Assembly: GCA_937879855.1 (NCBI GenBank) | Contig: CALFMO010000050.1 | Location: 62,001 to 126,000 of the forward strand | Length of the DNA stretch: 64,000 nt | Direction of reading: 5' to 3' | DNA from: an uncultured Acidobacteriaceae bacterium | GTDB taxonomy: Bacteria > Acidobacteriota > Terriglobia > Terriglobales > Acidobacteriaceae | In this document: positions 37,538 to 46,217 of the stretch, piece by piece | Layout of the letters: every line of letters begins with the position of its first letter | Numbering within the stretch: the first letter of the stretch is position 1 | Notes under the pieces: generated by a model | Database searches by the model: none | What the model saw: the letters and a program-made list of their open reading frames with translations, nothing else | What the model was told of the DNA's origin: nothing | Translations under genes and position numbers: made by a program

Positions 37538-39187
37538 ATGCCATTCGTCGGAGAAATATTTGCGCAACTCAAAGCGGCGGCGGACACCGCGGTTCTTCAG
37601 GAAATTCGCAACGGTCAGATTACCGGAGTGACTGGCAGTGAGCTTCTTGAACTGATTCGCAAAGCTCGCACCTTTCTCGCGTCGAAGGGGCTCAAGAAGG
37701 GCGACCGCTGTGGACTGCTCGCTGCGAACAGCATTCGCTGGATGGCGCTCGACCTGGCTGCAATGGCCGAAGGCTTGATTGTCGTGCCACTCTACTTCCG
37801 CCAGGCCCCCGCGGAATTGGTCGCCATGATGAAAGACGGCACGCCGTCCTTAGTCTGCTGCGGCGACCAGACCCTGCGCGACGGAATTCAGCAGAACTGG
37901 CCCGCAGCGCCTCCGCTTTTTTTATTTGACGAAATCTTTGCAGGCGCGGAGCGAATCGCGCTGGATCGGCCGCAAGTGGTCGATGCCGATGCGGTCACGA
38001 TTATCTACACATCGGGCACGTCCGGCGAAGCCAAGGGTGTCGTTCTGACTGCAGCAAACGTAGGATTCATGCTGGGTTGCACCTCGGCCCGGCTCGACCA
38101 GTTGATGGGAAGCCGCTCTGGACAGGACCGCGTTTTTCATTATCTGCCTTTCAGTTTTTGCGCTTCGTGGATTGCCACCCTGACTTTTCTGTTACGTGGG
38201 AGCCTGGTCACTCTGAACACTGACCTGACAAAGATTCCCAACGACATGCCCGCTGTGGCTCCGCACTATTTCCTGAATGTGCCGCAGTTGCTCGAGCGCA
38301 TGCGGCGCGGAGTGGACGAACAAGTCGCGCAAAAGGGCGGCGTAGCACAGGCGATCTACTCGCGAGCCAACGGGGCGTGGCTACGGCGAAAGGGGCGGAG
38401 CGCCAAAACGGCCGATCCAATCTGGCTGTGGCTCGCCAATACTGTGGTCTTTCCGGCAATCAGAAATAAGATGTTGGGTGAGAATCTGAAGGCCCTCATC
38501 TGCGGCTCAGCCCCGCTCGCTCCGGAGACGCAGGACTACTTCAGTATGCTTGGCATTCCCGTATTGCAGGTTTACGGACTTACCGAGACGACGGGAATCT
38601 GCACCATGGACGATCCCAACCATTTCGCGCCGGGGCGTGTCGGGCCGGCGATTCCGGGCATCGAGATGAAGCTTGGCGGCAACGATGAAATCATCGTGCG
38701 CGGTCCTAACGTTTTTCCCGGCTACTGGAACCGGCCGCAGCAGACCGCGGAAGTGTTGCGCGACGGATGGTTTCACACCGGTGATCAGGGAGAGATGGAT
38801 GCATCCGGAAACTGGCGGATCGTAGGGCGAATCAAGAATCTGATCGTCCTCGGTTCCGGCCATAAGATTTCTCCGGAAACTGTCGAAGAGGAAATCAGCC
38901 GCCGTTTGTCCGCTGCCCAGCAGGTCGTTGTCGTGGGCAATGGCCGTGGATACCTTTCTGCAATCGTCACGGGAGCCATCAGCGGGGAACAGGTGCAGGC
39001 TGCTCTCGATGCGGTCAATCCGCAGCTTCCGCACTATAAGCAAGTGCGGGCCTTCTGCCTGCGGTCCGAGCCATTCTCCGTTGAAAACGGAATGCTCACG
39101 GCAAACGGAAAGTTGAAGCGCGATTTGATTTTTGCGCGCATGCAGGACCAAATCGAGGAGATGTACCAGGTAAAGCAGGCGGTGTAG
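37538..39187 (+). CDS. AMP-dependent acyl-CoA/acyl-ACP synthetase (first of two)
   Basis: A 549-residue member of the ANL superfamily. Motif A3 TIIYTSGTSGEAKGV (residues ~153-167) binds ATP, QVYGLTETTG is A5, and HTGDQGEMDASGNWRIVGR is A7-A8. The C-terminus has a Lys in LTANGKLKRD. The sequence is closest to long-chain fatty acid ligases. It would activate a fatty acid as acyl-AMP and transfer it to CoA or to the acyl carrier protein encoded 0.9 kb downstream. It lies 27 bp after the pyruvyltransferase gene. Confidence 0.92.
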   Translation: MPFVGEIFAQLKAAADTAVLQEIRNGQITGVTGSELLELIRKARTFLASKGLKKGDRCGLLAANSIRWMALDLAAMAEGLIVVPLYFRQAPAELVAMMKDGTPSLVCCGDQTLRDGIQQNWPAAPPLFLFDEIFAGAERIALDRPQVVDADAVTIIYTSGTSGEAKGVVLTAANVGFMLGCTSARLDQLMGSRSGQDRVFHYLPFSFCASWIATLTFLLRGSLVTLNTDLTKIPNDMPAVAPHYFLNVPQLLERMRRGVDEQVAQKGGVAQAIYSRANGAWLRRKGRSAKTADPIWLWLANTVVFPAIRNKMLGENLKALICGSAPLAPETQDYFSMLGIPVLQVYGLTETTGICTMDDPNHFAPGRVGPAIPGIEMKLGGNDEIIVRGPNVFPGYWNRPQQTAEVLRDGWFHTGDQGEMDASGNWRIVGRIKNLIVLGSGHKISPETVEEEISRRLSAAQQVVVVGNGRGYLSAIVTGAISGEQVQAALDAVNPQLPHYKQVRAFCLRSEPFSVENGMLTANGKLKRDLIFARMQDQIEEMYQVKQAV

Positions 39188-39212
39188 AGGTGGTTGACAG
39201 AAGGGAATTAAA

Positions 39213-40022
39213 GTGGACGCGAGACAATTCAAAGGTCAAGCGCTGTCGTGGCAGGTTCTGAGTGGAGTCATCGAATTGGCGCTCCACCGCGAGCCCTGTA
39301 ACGAGCTTGGATCTGTGTCTTTGCTTGAACTGGAAACATTCGCGACTGCGCTCGACGATCTGGAAAAAGATTCGCACGCGCTCATCCTTTACAGCGACTT
39401 GAAATGCGGCTTCTGCGCCGGTGCGGATCTGCGCGAGCTTTACCATCAATCGCAGGCAATGGAAAAATCCCAGGCTGCTCAAGGCGTGCGCGATTTTCTG
39501 CAGCGTATTCATTGCGTGTTGAATCGCATCGACTCTTCGCCACTCACCACGATTGCCGCCGTCCACGGCGTGACGTTTGGCGGAGGCTTGGAACTCGCCT
39601 TGGTTTGCGATTTGGTCATCGCCGACAAGATGGCCCGTTTCTGTTTTCCCGAACTCAGGCTCGGCCTGATTCCAGGATTCGGTGGAATCCCTCGCCTGAA
39701 GCGGGATCTGGGCAATGCTGTTGTGCGCGACTTGTTGTTAACGGGCCGCAGCTTTAACGCCACCAAAGCCCAGCAGGTCGGACTGGTAAGCCAGGTCGTT
39801 GCCGAAGGCGAAGCCCTGCGCGCCGCCCGCGCCACCGCCGGACAGATCGGAAAGTTCGACCGGCAAACCTCGGCCGCAGCCAAACAATTCATCAAGCCGA
39901 TTCCGACAGACGAGTTGCGGCAAGAAATCGACATCTTCTGCGAACTCTTCTCCCGTCCGGCCGTTCAATCAGGATTGAAGAAATTCGTAGAGAGTACGAC
40001 TCTGCAGCCCTATTTGCCCTAG
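39213..40022 (+). CDS. Enoyl-CoA hydratase/isomerase-family protein
   Basis: A 269-residue crotonase starting at GTG 39213. The oxyanion-hole strands are GFCAGADLRELY and AAVHGVTFGGGLELALVCDLVIA, and the FPELRLGLIPGFGG block holds the usual acidic residue and active-site loop. Crotonases hydrate, isomerise or dehydrate acyl-CoA or acyl-ACP substrates. In this cluster the protein may shape the acyl chain before reduction, and the exact reaction is not readable from sequence. Spacing is 25 bp to the ligase and 26 bp to the acyl carrier protein. Confidence 0.9.
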   Translation: MDARQFKGQALSWQVLSGVIELALHREPCNELGSVSLLELETFATALDDLEKDSHALILYSDLKCGFCAGADLRELYHQSQAMEKSQAAQGVRDFLQRIHCVLNRIDSSPLTTIAAVHGVTFGGGLELALVCDLVIADKMARFCFPELRLGLIPGFGGIPRLKRDLGNAVVRDLLLTGRSFNATKAQQVGLVSQVVAEGEALRAARATAGQIGKFDRQTSAAAKQFIKPIPTDELRQEIDIFCELFSRPAVQSGLKKFVESTTLQPYLP

Positions 40023-40048
40023 TTCAGACTGGATTAGAATAACTGTCT

Positions 40049-40291
40049 ATGGAAACAGCGGAAAAAACGCTCGACGAGATCCTCACGCTCGCTGCGGGTC
40101 ACTTCAAGGTGCCGCGCGAGAAGCTCTCCCCGGACGAAGACTTCTTCAAGGCGCTTGGTATCGACAGCCTGCAGACGCTTGACCTGCTCACGAAGTTGGA
40201 AAATCACTTCCGGGTGGAACTCCCGGATTACGAACTGCAAGGCGTGACCGACTTTCGCACACTGGCTGCCAGAATTCAGGCCCGGTTGTAG
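40049..40291 (+). CDS. Dedicated acyl carrier protein
   Basis: An 80-residue acyl carrier protein. The phosphopantetheine attachment site is GIDSLQTLDLL with Ser40, and the acidic four-helix pattern (EDFFKALGIDS, LENHFRVELPDYEL) fits. It lacks the standard fab neighbours and is embedded in the ligase/crotonase/reductase cluster, so it is probably a pathway-specific carrier. It has 26 bp spacing from the crotonase gene. Confidence 0.93.
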   Translation: METAEKTLDEILTLAAGHFKVPREKLSPDEDFFKALGIDSLQTLDLLTKLENHFRVELPDYELQGVTDFRTLAARIQARL

Positions 40292-40300
40292 ATGAGACCC

Positions 40301-40397
40301 AATTGCTGATTACTGATTGTTGATTGCCTGGGAACATCCCTGCCAGTGCCATATCCGGCTACTGAATCAGCAATTTACAATCAACAAATCAGCAATT
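40301..40397. repeat. Imperfect inverted repeat between ACP and second ligase
   Basis: AATTGCTGATT (40301-40311) and TTGTTGATTG (40317-40326) pair with CAATCAACAA (40378-40387) and AATCAGCAATT (40387-40397), leaving a bulge and a loop of about 50 nt. The AT-rich hairpin ends 4 bp before the ATG of the ligase gene and breaks the otherwise tight operon. It may attenuate translation or be a remnant of a short mobile repeat. Confidence 0.65.
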
Positions 40398-40401
40398 TCT
40401 T

Positions 40402-42111
40402 ATGCTCGATCTTCGTCAATACACGTGTCTCGGTGCCGCGTTGCGCGATGCCCTCGACCGCTTCTCTTCAGAAATCTGCCTGATCGAAGCCGATCGCGAT
40501 CGGGAGAAAGTCCGCCTCACGTATTCCGATTTCAAAGAGATCGCACTCCCTTTGGCGCGCGCCCTCGAGGACGCCGACTACGATGCCGGCGACCGAGCTG
40601 CCATCATCATGACGAACCAGTCGAAGTGGCTGATCTCGGCGTATGCGCTTTTTTACTGCGGTGGCGTGCTCGTCCCGCTGGATTACAAGTTGACCGCTGC
40701 AGAACATCTGCAACTGCTCGCCCACTCCAAGTCCAAAGTCCTCATCGTCGAGTATCACCTTTGGCGTGCGATCATGCAGTCTTCCGAGTTCCAGAACATC
40801 GGTACCAAAATTGTTCTCGTAACAGAAGCGCCGCTCGGCGTGGAATTGGCTGGCGCATTTCGCTGGGAGGACTTCAAGCGCAAAGGCGCTCCCGACTTCG
40901 TCATGCGCCAAAAAGACGACGTCGCCTGCATCGTCTACTCCTCCGGAACAGGCGGCCGCCCCAAGGGCTGCGTCCTCACTCACGAAAACTATTTGGAACA
41001 GTGTCGCGCACTCACCGCCTGGTATCCCTTTTGGCCAGGCGTCCGCTATTTGAGCATTCTGCCCACCAATCATGCCATTGATTTCATGGTCGGCTTCATC
41101 GGTCCTTTTGTCTGCGGAGCCTGTGTGGTGCATCTCCGCACCCTGCGCCCAGAATTCGTGCGCGATGCTTTCGTGCGCTACCGCATCACCTACGTATCGC
41201 TGGTCCCGATGATCGTAAAGAATCTGGAGCGCGGCCTGCGTGCCAAGTTCGACGAACTGCCTTCCTGGAAGCGTGCGTTTCTGGATGCCATGATTGCGGT
41301 CAACCGCGCGCTAACCCGCCGCCGGCCGAAGGTGAAGCTCAGCCGTATGCTGTTGTCCAGTGTCCACCGCGCCTTTGGCGGCGAGTTGCTGGCGTTGATT
41401 ACCGGAGGTGCATTCATGGAGCCTTCGACCATGCAGTTCTTCTACGACCTTGGCATTCCGGTGGTCAACGGATACGGACTCACCGAAGCAGGAACCGCGC
41501 TCACGCTCAACGACCTCAAGCCCTTTCGCGCGGATACAGTGGGCAAGCCCTTGCCCGGAGTTGAGTTGAGAATTCTGAATCCAGATGCGGAAGGTGTAGG
41601 AGAAGTAGCAGCGCGCAGCAATACGATCATGTCGCACTATCTCGACGATCCCGAACTCACGCTAGAGACCATCGTCGATGGCTGGCTTCTGACGGGCGAT
41701 CTCGGCCGCTTTGAACGCGGTGGCCATCTGCAACTGTTCGGCCGCAAGAAAAACATGATCGTCACCGAAGGCGGAAAGAACATCTACCCCGAAGATATTG
41801 AAACGGTCTTCGATGGTCTGTCGGTGAAAGAGTACTCCGTGTTTGCGGCGAACTATATCTGGCCTAAGAAGGAACTCGGTCGCGAAAAGTTGGTCTTGGT
41901 GTTACGGCTGGAGCAGAATCAGAAGTTTGATGGCAAACTGCAGGAAGAAATCTCGTCTCGAAATCGCCGCCTGCCCGACTTCAAGCGCGTCAGCGGATAT
42001 CTAATCTGGGATAAAGATTTTCCCCGGACTGCCTCGATGAAAATCAAACGCGAGGCACTGGCGGAAGAAGTAGGAAAGACCGCGGATCGGAAAGCAATGG
42101 TGGGATTGTGA
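40402..42111 (+). CDS. AMP-dependent acyl-CoA/acyl-ACP synthetase (second of two)
   Basis: A 569-residue ANL-superfamily ligase. A3 is [18 protein letters not shown] (residues ~177-194), A5 [14 protein letters not shown]7 [13 protein letters not shown] and A8 [21 protein letters not shown]. The C-terminal Lys lies in [12 protein letters not shown]. It diverges strongly from the first ligase, so the two probably activate different acids or load different carriers. It follows the ACP gene after a 110-bp gap with a hairpin, and precedes the lipid kinase by 70 bp. Confidence 0.92.
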   Translation: MLDLRQYTCLGAALRDALDRFSSEICLIEADRDREKVRLTYSDFKEIALPLARALEDADYDAGDRAAIIMTNQSKWLISAYALFYCGGVLVPLDYKLTAAEHLQLLAHSKSKVLIVEYHLWRAIMQSSEFQNIGTKIVLVTEAPLGVELAGAFRWEDFKRKGAPDFVMRQKDDVACIVYSSGTGGRPKGCVLTHENYLEQCRALTAWYPFWPGVRYLSILPTNHAIDFMVGFIGPFVCGACVVHLRTLRPEFVRDAFVRYRITYVSLVPMIVKNLERGLRAKFDELPSWKRAFLDAMIAVNRALTRRRPKVKLSRMLLSSVHRAFGGELLALITGGAFMEPSTMQFFYDLGIPVVNGYGLTEAGTALTLNDLKPFRADTVGKPLPGVELRILNPDAEGVGEVAARSNTIMSHYLDDPELTLETIVDGWLLTGDLGRFERGGHLQLFGRKKNMIVTEGGKNIYPEDIETVFDGLSVKEYSVFAANYIWPKKELGREKLVLVLRLEQNQKFDGKLQEEISSRNRRLPDFKRVSGYLIWDKDFPRTASMKIKREALAEEVGKTADRKAMVGL

Positions 42112-42181
42112 CCGGTCGCTAAATGCTGTCGTCCGTCGACTTTGTACAGTAACCTTCAGCTCAAAAAACTGGATTCGTCAC

Positions 42182-43084
42182 TTGGCGCAAAACTATCTCG
42201 CAATCGTGAATCCGGCGGCAGGAGGCGGGCGCAGCCGCCAACTCCTGGCCCCCGCGCTGGAGCGCCTGTGCGCCGGGGGCATCGAGATAACGACAGCGGA
42301 GACTGGTGCCCCCGGAGAGGCAACCGGGATTGTGCGCCGGGCCTACGCGAGTGGCGTCCGAAATTTTATCGCGGTCGGCGGCGACGGTACTTCTTACGAG
42401 ATCGTGAACGGACTCTACCCCCAGGCGCTGGCCGGTGAACGTCCGACCATGGCCTTCTTGCCACTGGGAACCGGCAATTCTTTTCTGCGCGACTTCAGTG
42501 ATCAGGGCGTCGAATACGCGATCGAATCTTTGCTAGCTCACAGGAGCCGTCCTTGCGACGTGATGCGCATGCGCCACCGCGCCGGCGTAATCCACTACAT
42601 TAATTTGTTGAGCATGGGTTTTTCCGCAGACGTAGCCACCCTTCGTGCGAAACGCTTCAGCGATTGGGGAGAGCTTGGATATCAGGCCGCGATTTTTCTG
42701 ACTCTGGCTCGGTTCAATCGCCGCCCTTTTCCTGTGCGAGTCAACGGTTCGGAAGGCTTCGACAGCCGTCCTTGCTTGTTTGTGACTTTCAACAACAGCA
42801 AGTTTACCGGCGGGACCATGATGATTGCTCCCAAGGCCAAGATCGATGACGGCCTGGTGGAGTATGTCCGCTGGGGTCCGATCGGCCGTTTGGGACTGAT
42901 CCGCAATCTGCCCGGACTTTACGACGGCACGCATATCGAGCATCCTCTCGCCGAGCGCCAGGCGGTTCGTCGCATTGAATTCAACCTGCAAGCCCCCGCC
43001 GACGTCATGGTTGACGGGGAAGTCCTCTCCCTGCATTGTGAAGAACTGGATGTGCTGCCCGCTGCGCTCAACGTCGTCGCCTGA
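42182..43084 (+). CDS. Diacylglycerol kinase-family lipid kinase
   Basis: A 300-residue DAGK_cat protein (YegS/DgkB-like) starting at TTG 42182. The N-terminus IVNPAAGGGRS is the nucleotide-binding loop, AVGGDGTSYEIVNGL is the active-site GGDGT motif, and FLPLGTGNSFLRD completes the catalytic domain. The C-terminal beta-sandwich ends with the typical DVMVDGEVL. It phosphorylates a diacylglycerol-like or related lipid alcohol, possibly the product of the preceding genes. It is not the DgkA type. Confidence 0.9.
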   Translation: MAQNYLAIVNPAAGGGRSRQLLAPALERLCAGGIEITTAETGAPGEATGIVRRAYASGVRNFIAVGGDGTSYEIVNGLYPQALAGERPTMAFLPLGTGNSFLRDFSDQGVEYAIESLLAHRSRPCDVMRMRHRAGVIHYINLLSMGFSADVATLRAKRFSDWGELGYQAAIFLTLARFNRRPFPVRVNGSEGFDSRPCLFVTFNNSKFTGGTMMIAPKAKIDDGLVEYVRWGPIGRLGLIRNLPGLYDGTHIEHPLAERQAVRRIEFNLQAPADVMVDGEVLSLHCEELDVLPAALNVVA

Positions 43085-43132
43085 CGGTCGCGCCGCCAGC
43101 GATCCCTGATAGCCGTGATATAAGGAAGAGGC

Positions 43133-43558
43133 ATGTCTGAAGAACGACGAAAGAAGCAACAGGAGCGCGATGGTAGCTCCTCCAGTGAACCGAAAACGAA
43201 AAAGATGTTGATGTATGGCATTGTCGTGATCCTGCTTGCGGGTACGGTTGTTGGAGGCCGCTACTACCGGAACCACAAGTACGATTCCTTCGCGCAATGT
43301 CTCGCAACCAAGCAGGCAAAGATGTACGGCCTTTACTGGTGCCCGCATTGCATCGAGCAGAAACAGATGTTCGGCGATGCATTTCACTATGTGCCGTACG
43401 TGGAATGCGCCGTCAAAGGCTCACGGGAAGAGGCTCCGGATTGCAAAATCGCCGGAGTCAAGTTGTTTCCCAGCTGGCAATTTGGATCTGAGCCGCCCAA
43501 GGAGGGAGTCTTATCCCTCGAAGCATTGAGCGACAAGACGGGGTGCGCTCTGCCGTGA
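43133..43558 (+). CDS. Membrane-anchored thioredoxin-like protein, VKOR partner
   Basis: A 141-residue protein with a charged N-terminus, one TM helix (residues ~24-42) and a short thioredoxin-like domain in the periplasm. YWCPHCIEQKQMFG (Cys63-x-x-Cys66 approximately) is the redox motif, and VKLFPSWQFG supplies the cis-Pro region. The domain matches the thioredoxin half that in many bacteria is fused behind VKOR. It overlaps the VKOR gene by 16 bp, so here the two halves are separate but translationally coupled. Confidence 0.88.
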   Translation: MSEERRKKQQERDGSSSSEPKTKKMLMYGIVVILLAGTVVGGRYYRNHKYDSFAQCLATKQAKMYGLYWCPHCIEQKQMFGDAFHYVPYVECAVKGSREEAPDCKIAGVKLFPSWQFGSEPPKEGVLSLEALSDKTGCALP

Positions 43559-44037
43559 CCAATTCGGTGTCGCTGCCCACTGCCCAACCATCCACAACGC
43601 AGATACTGTTTGTCTGCATTGCAATTCTTTCTCTGGCGGGGGTGGTCGTATCCGCCGTTTCCCTGGAGCGCCACTACGCAAAGTCGGTAACCGCTTACTG
43701 CGATTTCAGCCAGAAGTTTAATTGCGACATCGTGAACCGCAGCGAGTATTCCACGCTCACGGGAATTCCCGTGGCAGCGATTGGAGTAGCCGGGTATGGT
43801 GCGCTCTTTGTCCTCGCCACATTCTGGAAATCGCGTCGCCAGACGCCGGACCGCCTTCTAGGAGCGGCTCTAGCAGGATTAGTCTTCGCCCTCTATCTAA
43901 CCTACATTGAAGCGTACGAATTGATGACCTGGTGCATCTTGTGCCTGACTTCGCTCGCATTAATCTCTCTAATTAGCGTTCTCGCAGTGTTCGTAAAACT
44001 CAGCAGCGCCAGAGCGTCGAACCAGCTGCCCACCTGA
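43543..44037 (+). CDS. Vitamin K epoxide reductase (VKOR)-family membrane protein
   Basis: A 164-residue four- to five-helix membrane protein starting at GTG 43543 (GTG 43555 is an alternative). Loop cysteines appear in YCDFSQKFNCDIVNRSEYSTLTGIP, and the quinone-side CxxC is WCILC. Bacterial VKOR takes the place of DsbB: it oxidises a thioredoxin-like partner and passes electrons to quinone. The partner is encoded just upstream. Together they would form periplasmic disulfides. Confidence 0.9.
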   Translation: MRSAVTNSVSLPTAQPSTTQILFVCIAILSLAGVVVSAVSLERHYAKSVTAYCDFSQKFNCDIVNRSEYSTLTGIPVAAIGVAGYGALFVLATFWKSRRQTPDRLLGAALAGLVFALYLTYIEAYELMTWCILCLTSLALISLISVLAVFVKLSSARASNQLPT

Positions 44038-44052
44038 GCGCAACTGTTCCGA

Positions 44053-44955
44053 ATGAAAGAAATCCAGCCAACTGAAATTGATGCCTCAGTTCCCACTCCC
44101 GGCGTAATCCGCGCGCAGGGAGCGACCGGAGATCTGCGGCTGCACGAATTTCGCAGCCGCATTTTTCGGAATACGCGCTTTCTGCGGGTGTGGCTACCCT
44201 CCGGATATGACGATCCGGCGAACGCGGGCCTGCGTTATCCGGTCCTCTACTTGAATGACGGTCAGAATTTGTTCGAACCTGCGACATCTTTCACGGGTGT
44301 GGAATGGCAGGTCGATGAGACTGCCGACCGACTGATCCGCGAAGGCATTGTCCCACCGATGATTATTGTTGGCATCGACAACAGCGGCAAAGACCGCCTC
44401 CGCGAGTACATGCCGCATCGCTCGCTGCAGTCGATGATGCTGCGAGTGCATGGCACGCGCTATCCCAGCTTTTTGTTCAAAGAAGTGATCCCATTCATTG
44501 CTCGCAATTACCGCGTCACCAGTGATCCGGATACTACAGGCCTGGGCGGTTCATCTTTGGGGGCGCTGATTGCGCTTTACACCGTGCTCGTGCGTCCGGG
44601 AGTGATCGGCAGACTCTTGTTAGAAAGCCCGTCGTTGTGGGCGTCAAATCGTCAAATCATCCGGCAAAGTCGCCCCGTCAAACGTTGGCCGGAACGGATT
44701 TTCCTGGCAACCGGAACCGCCGAAGCCGGCCGGGCCGACAAAGATCAGAGCATGGTCGACGATGTTCGCGAACTTGCCGCAATCTTGCGCCGGTCAGGAT
44801 TGGACGACACGCGTTTGAGGCTGCTTGTCGACGAGGGCGCCTCGCATCACGAGTCCGCCTGGGCGCGGCGCTTTCCTGAGGCACTTACATTTCTATTCGG
44901 AAGGCAGAACAGCACGAGCCCACCGACTGATCCTTCTACGCTCCGGCAATCTTAG
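44053..44955 (+). CDS. Esterase of the alpha/beta-hydrolase fold (PF00756-like)
   Basis: A 300-residue protein without a signal peptide. The nucleophile elbow is GLGGSSLGALIAL (Ser near residue 163), preceded by the SRIFRNTRFLRVWLP and YPVLYLNDGQNLF blocks typical of the esterase D/ferri-enterobactin esterase-like group. The His is probably in the DEGASHHESAWARR stretch. It would cleave an ester or carbohydrate ester in the cytoplasm. It starts 15 bp after the VKOR gene. Its 3' end overlaps the convergent gene by 20 bp. Confidence 0.87.
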   Translation: MKEIQPTEIDASVPTPGVIRAQGATGDLRLHEFRSRIFRNTRFLRVWLPSGYDDPANAGLRYPVLYLNDGQNLFEPATSFTGVEWQVDETADRLIREGIVPPMIIVGIDNSGKDRLREYMPHRSLQSMMLRVHGTRYPSFLFKEVIPFIARNYRVTSDPDTTGLGGSSLGALIALYTVLVRPGVIGRLLLESPSLWASNRQIIRQSRPVKRWPERIFLATGTAEAGRADKDQSMVDDVRELAAILRRSGLDDTRLRLLVDEGASHHESAWARRFPEALTFLFGRQNSTSPPTDPSTLRQS

Positions 44956-46159
44956 CCGTGTCCATCCTGCTGGTCGCAGCCAATGTGTTCGCACTGCCGC
45001 TTCGACTGATCTTCCAAATCAAATACACCGTTGCGGCCATCGCGATCACCGAAAGTTGAATGTGAGTCCATCTGGCAAACGGACCTACTAGTGGCAGCAT
45101 GTATGCCAAGTATAGAAGCGTGCCCAATCGCCATGTCGAACCCGTGAGCGGTTGACCAACCAGCCAGTCCGCCAACAAAAGAAAAGCCGGCGCCAAAATC
45201 ACCAAATCGTAAACCGTGAGATGCGGCGCCACCAGCACACTTGCGAAAAGCAGCGCGCTGTATTGAAGTCCCAGCGGCCCTTCCCGACTTTGCTTCCAAC
45301 ATGCGATCGTTAATGCAAGCACCACGGCCGCACTCACAATGTAAAGCACGAAAGAAATGTCGTTCCGAGGTACAAGCATCGACCAGAACGTTCGCAGCGA
45401 ATGGGTTTGATAAAGCTTGGGCTCGAGCAAAGGCATCACCGTGCGCACATTTCGCAAGATGCGTATCCACTCGCGCAATGGTTCTATTCCGTAGTACAGG
45501 ACTCCCACCGATAGTTGAACCACCGCTGAAAGAGCCGCTCCTAACACAATTTTCCAAGCGCCGAGCGACACGAAAAGGATGGCTGCCGCCAAGCCTAACT
45601 GCGGCTTGAAAATCAGGCAGCCCAACACCAACCCCGCAAGAAATTCCCGCCTGTCGCGCAGCAGAAAAAACATTACTGTGAAACAGGCGAGCGCGGCAGC
45701 AGAAGTCTGGCCCCAGGCGATCAGGTGGAAAAAAGCAGGGAACGCAGCCGCAAGAAGGACAACTGTCCCACCGGAGTCACGCAGGTTCGGACACGTTCTC
45801 CACACGCTATAGCAGCAAAGGCCATAGACCAGCACACTGCAACTCCACCACACCAGCAGCGCCCAGCCGTACGATAAATGCGCCAGCGGCGCGAAAAAGA
45901 TAGAAACCTGCGGAGGGTAGAGCGGTAAATAGCGGATGCCCGCGGCTTCCGGCACTCGCTGCGCCGCAAGTGCAACCTGCGCATTCATGTCGTACAAATC
46001 GCCGCCCCGGTGGGCCGCAGCCACCGAGCCTAGTGCGTACAGATGCAGAAAATCGGTGCCCTTCAAATTTTCGTTGCGGTCGCGCAAGCCAGGAGTTGCG
46101 AGGTTCCAGGCGTAGAAGCCCCATAAGCACAGTGCGAGGATCGTCCCGTGAGCACGCAA
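44936..46159 (-). CDS. Glycosyltransferase family 87-like membrane protein (DUF2029)
   Basis: A 407-residue polytopic membrane protein with about ten TM helices. The N-terminus has the GT87 pattern: a GxDFLHLYALGSVA block after TM1, then GDLYDMNAQVALAAQRVPE and YLPLYPPQVSIFFAPLAHLSYGWA. Family members are polyprenyl-phosphate-dependent mannosyltransferases. It is third on the minus strand after the phosphofructokinase and the GT-C-like protein, 58 bp from the latter. It overlaps the convergent esterase gene by 20 bp at the 3' end. Confidence 0.85.
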   Translation of the reverse strand: MRAHGTILALCLWGFYAWNLATPGLRDRNENLKGTDFLHLYALGSVAAAHRGGDLYDMNAQVALAAQRVPEAAGIRYLPLYPPQVSIFFAPLAHLSYGWALLVWWSCSVLVYGLCCYSVWRTCPNLRDSGGTVVLLAAAFPAFFHLIAWGQTSAAALACFTVMFFLLRDRREFLAGLVLGCLIFKPQLGLAAAILFVSLGAWKIVLGAALSAVVQLSVGVLYYGIEPLREWIRILRNVRTVMPLLEPKLYQTHSLRTFWSMLVPRNDISFVLYIVSAAVVLALTIACWKQSREGPLGLQYSALLFASVLVAPHLTVYDLVILAPAFLLLADWLVGQPLTGSTWRLGTLLYLAYMLPLVGPFARWTHIQLSVIAMAATVYLIWKISRSGSANTLAATSRMDTAKIAGA

Positions 46160-46217
46160 CCGCCGCGACGTCAGCCATGAGCCGGAATGGTCGCGAGAGC
46201 GAATCAGAGACCGAACC

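Noticed and set aside
40317..41081. 254-codon plus-strand frame overlapping the second ligase start
   Set aside because: Arg/His/Ser-rich shadow of the ligase gene and partly formed by the inverted repeat.
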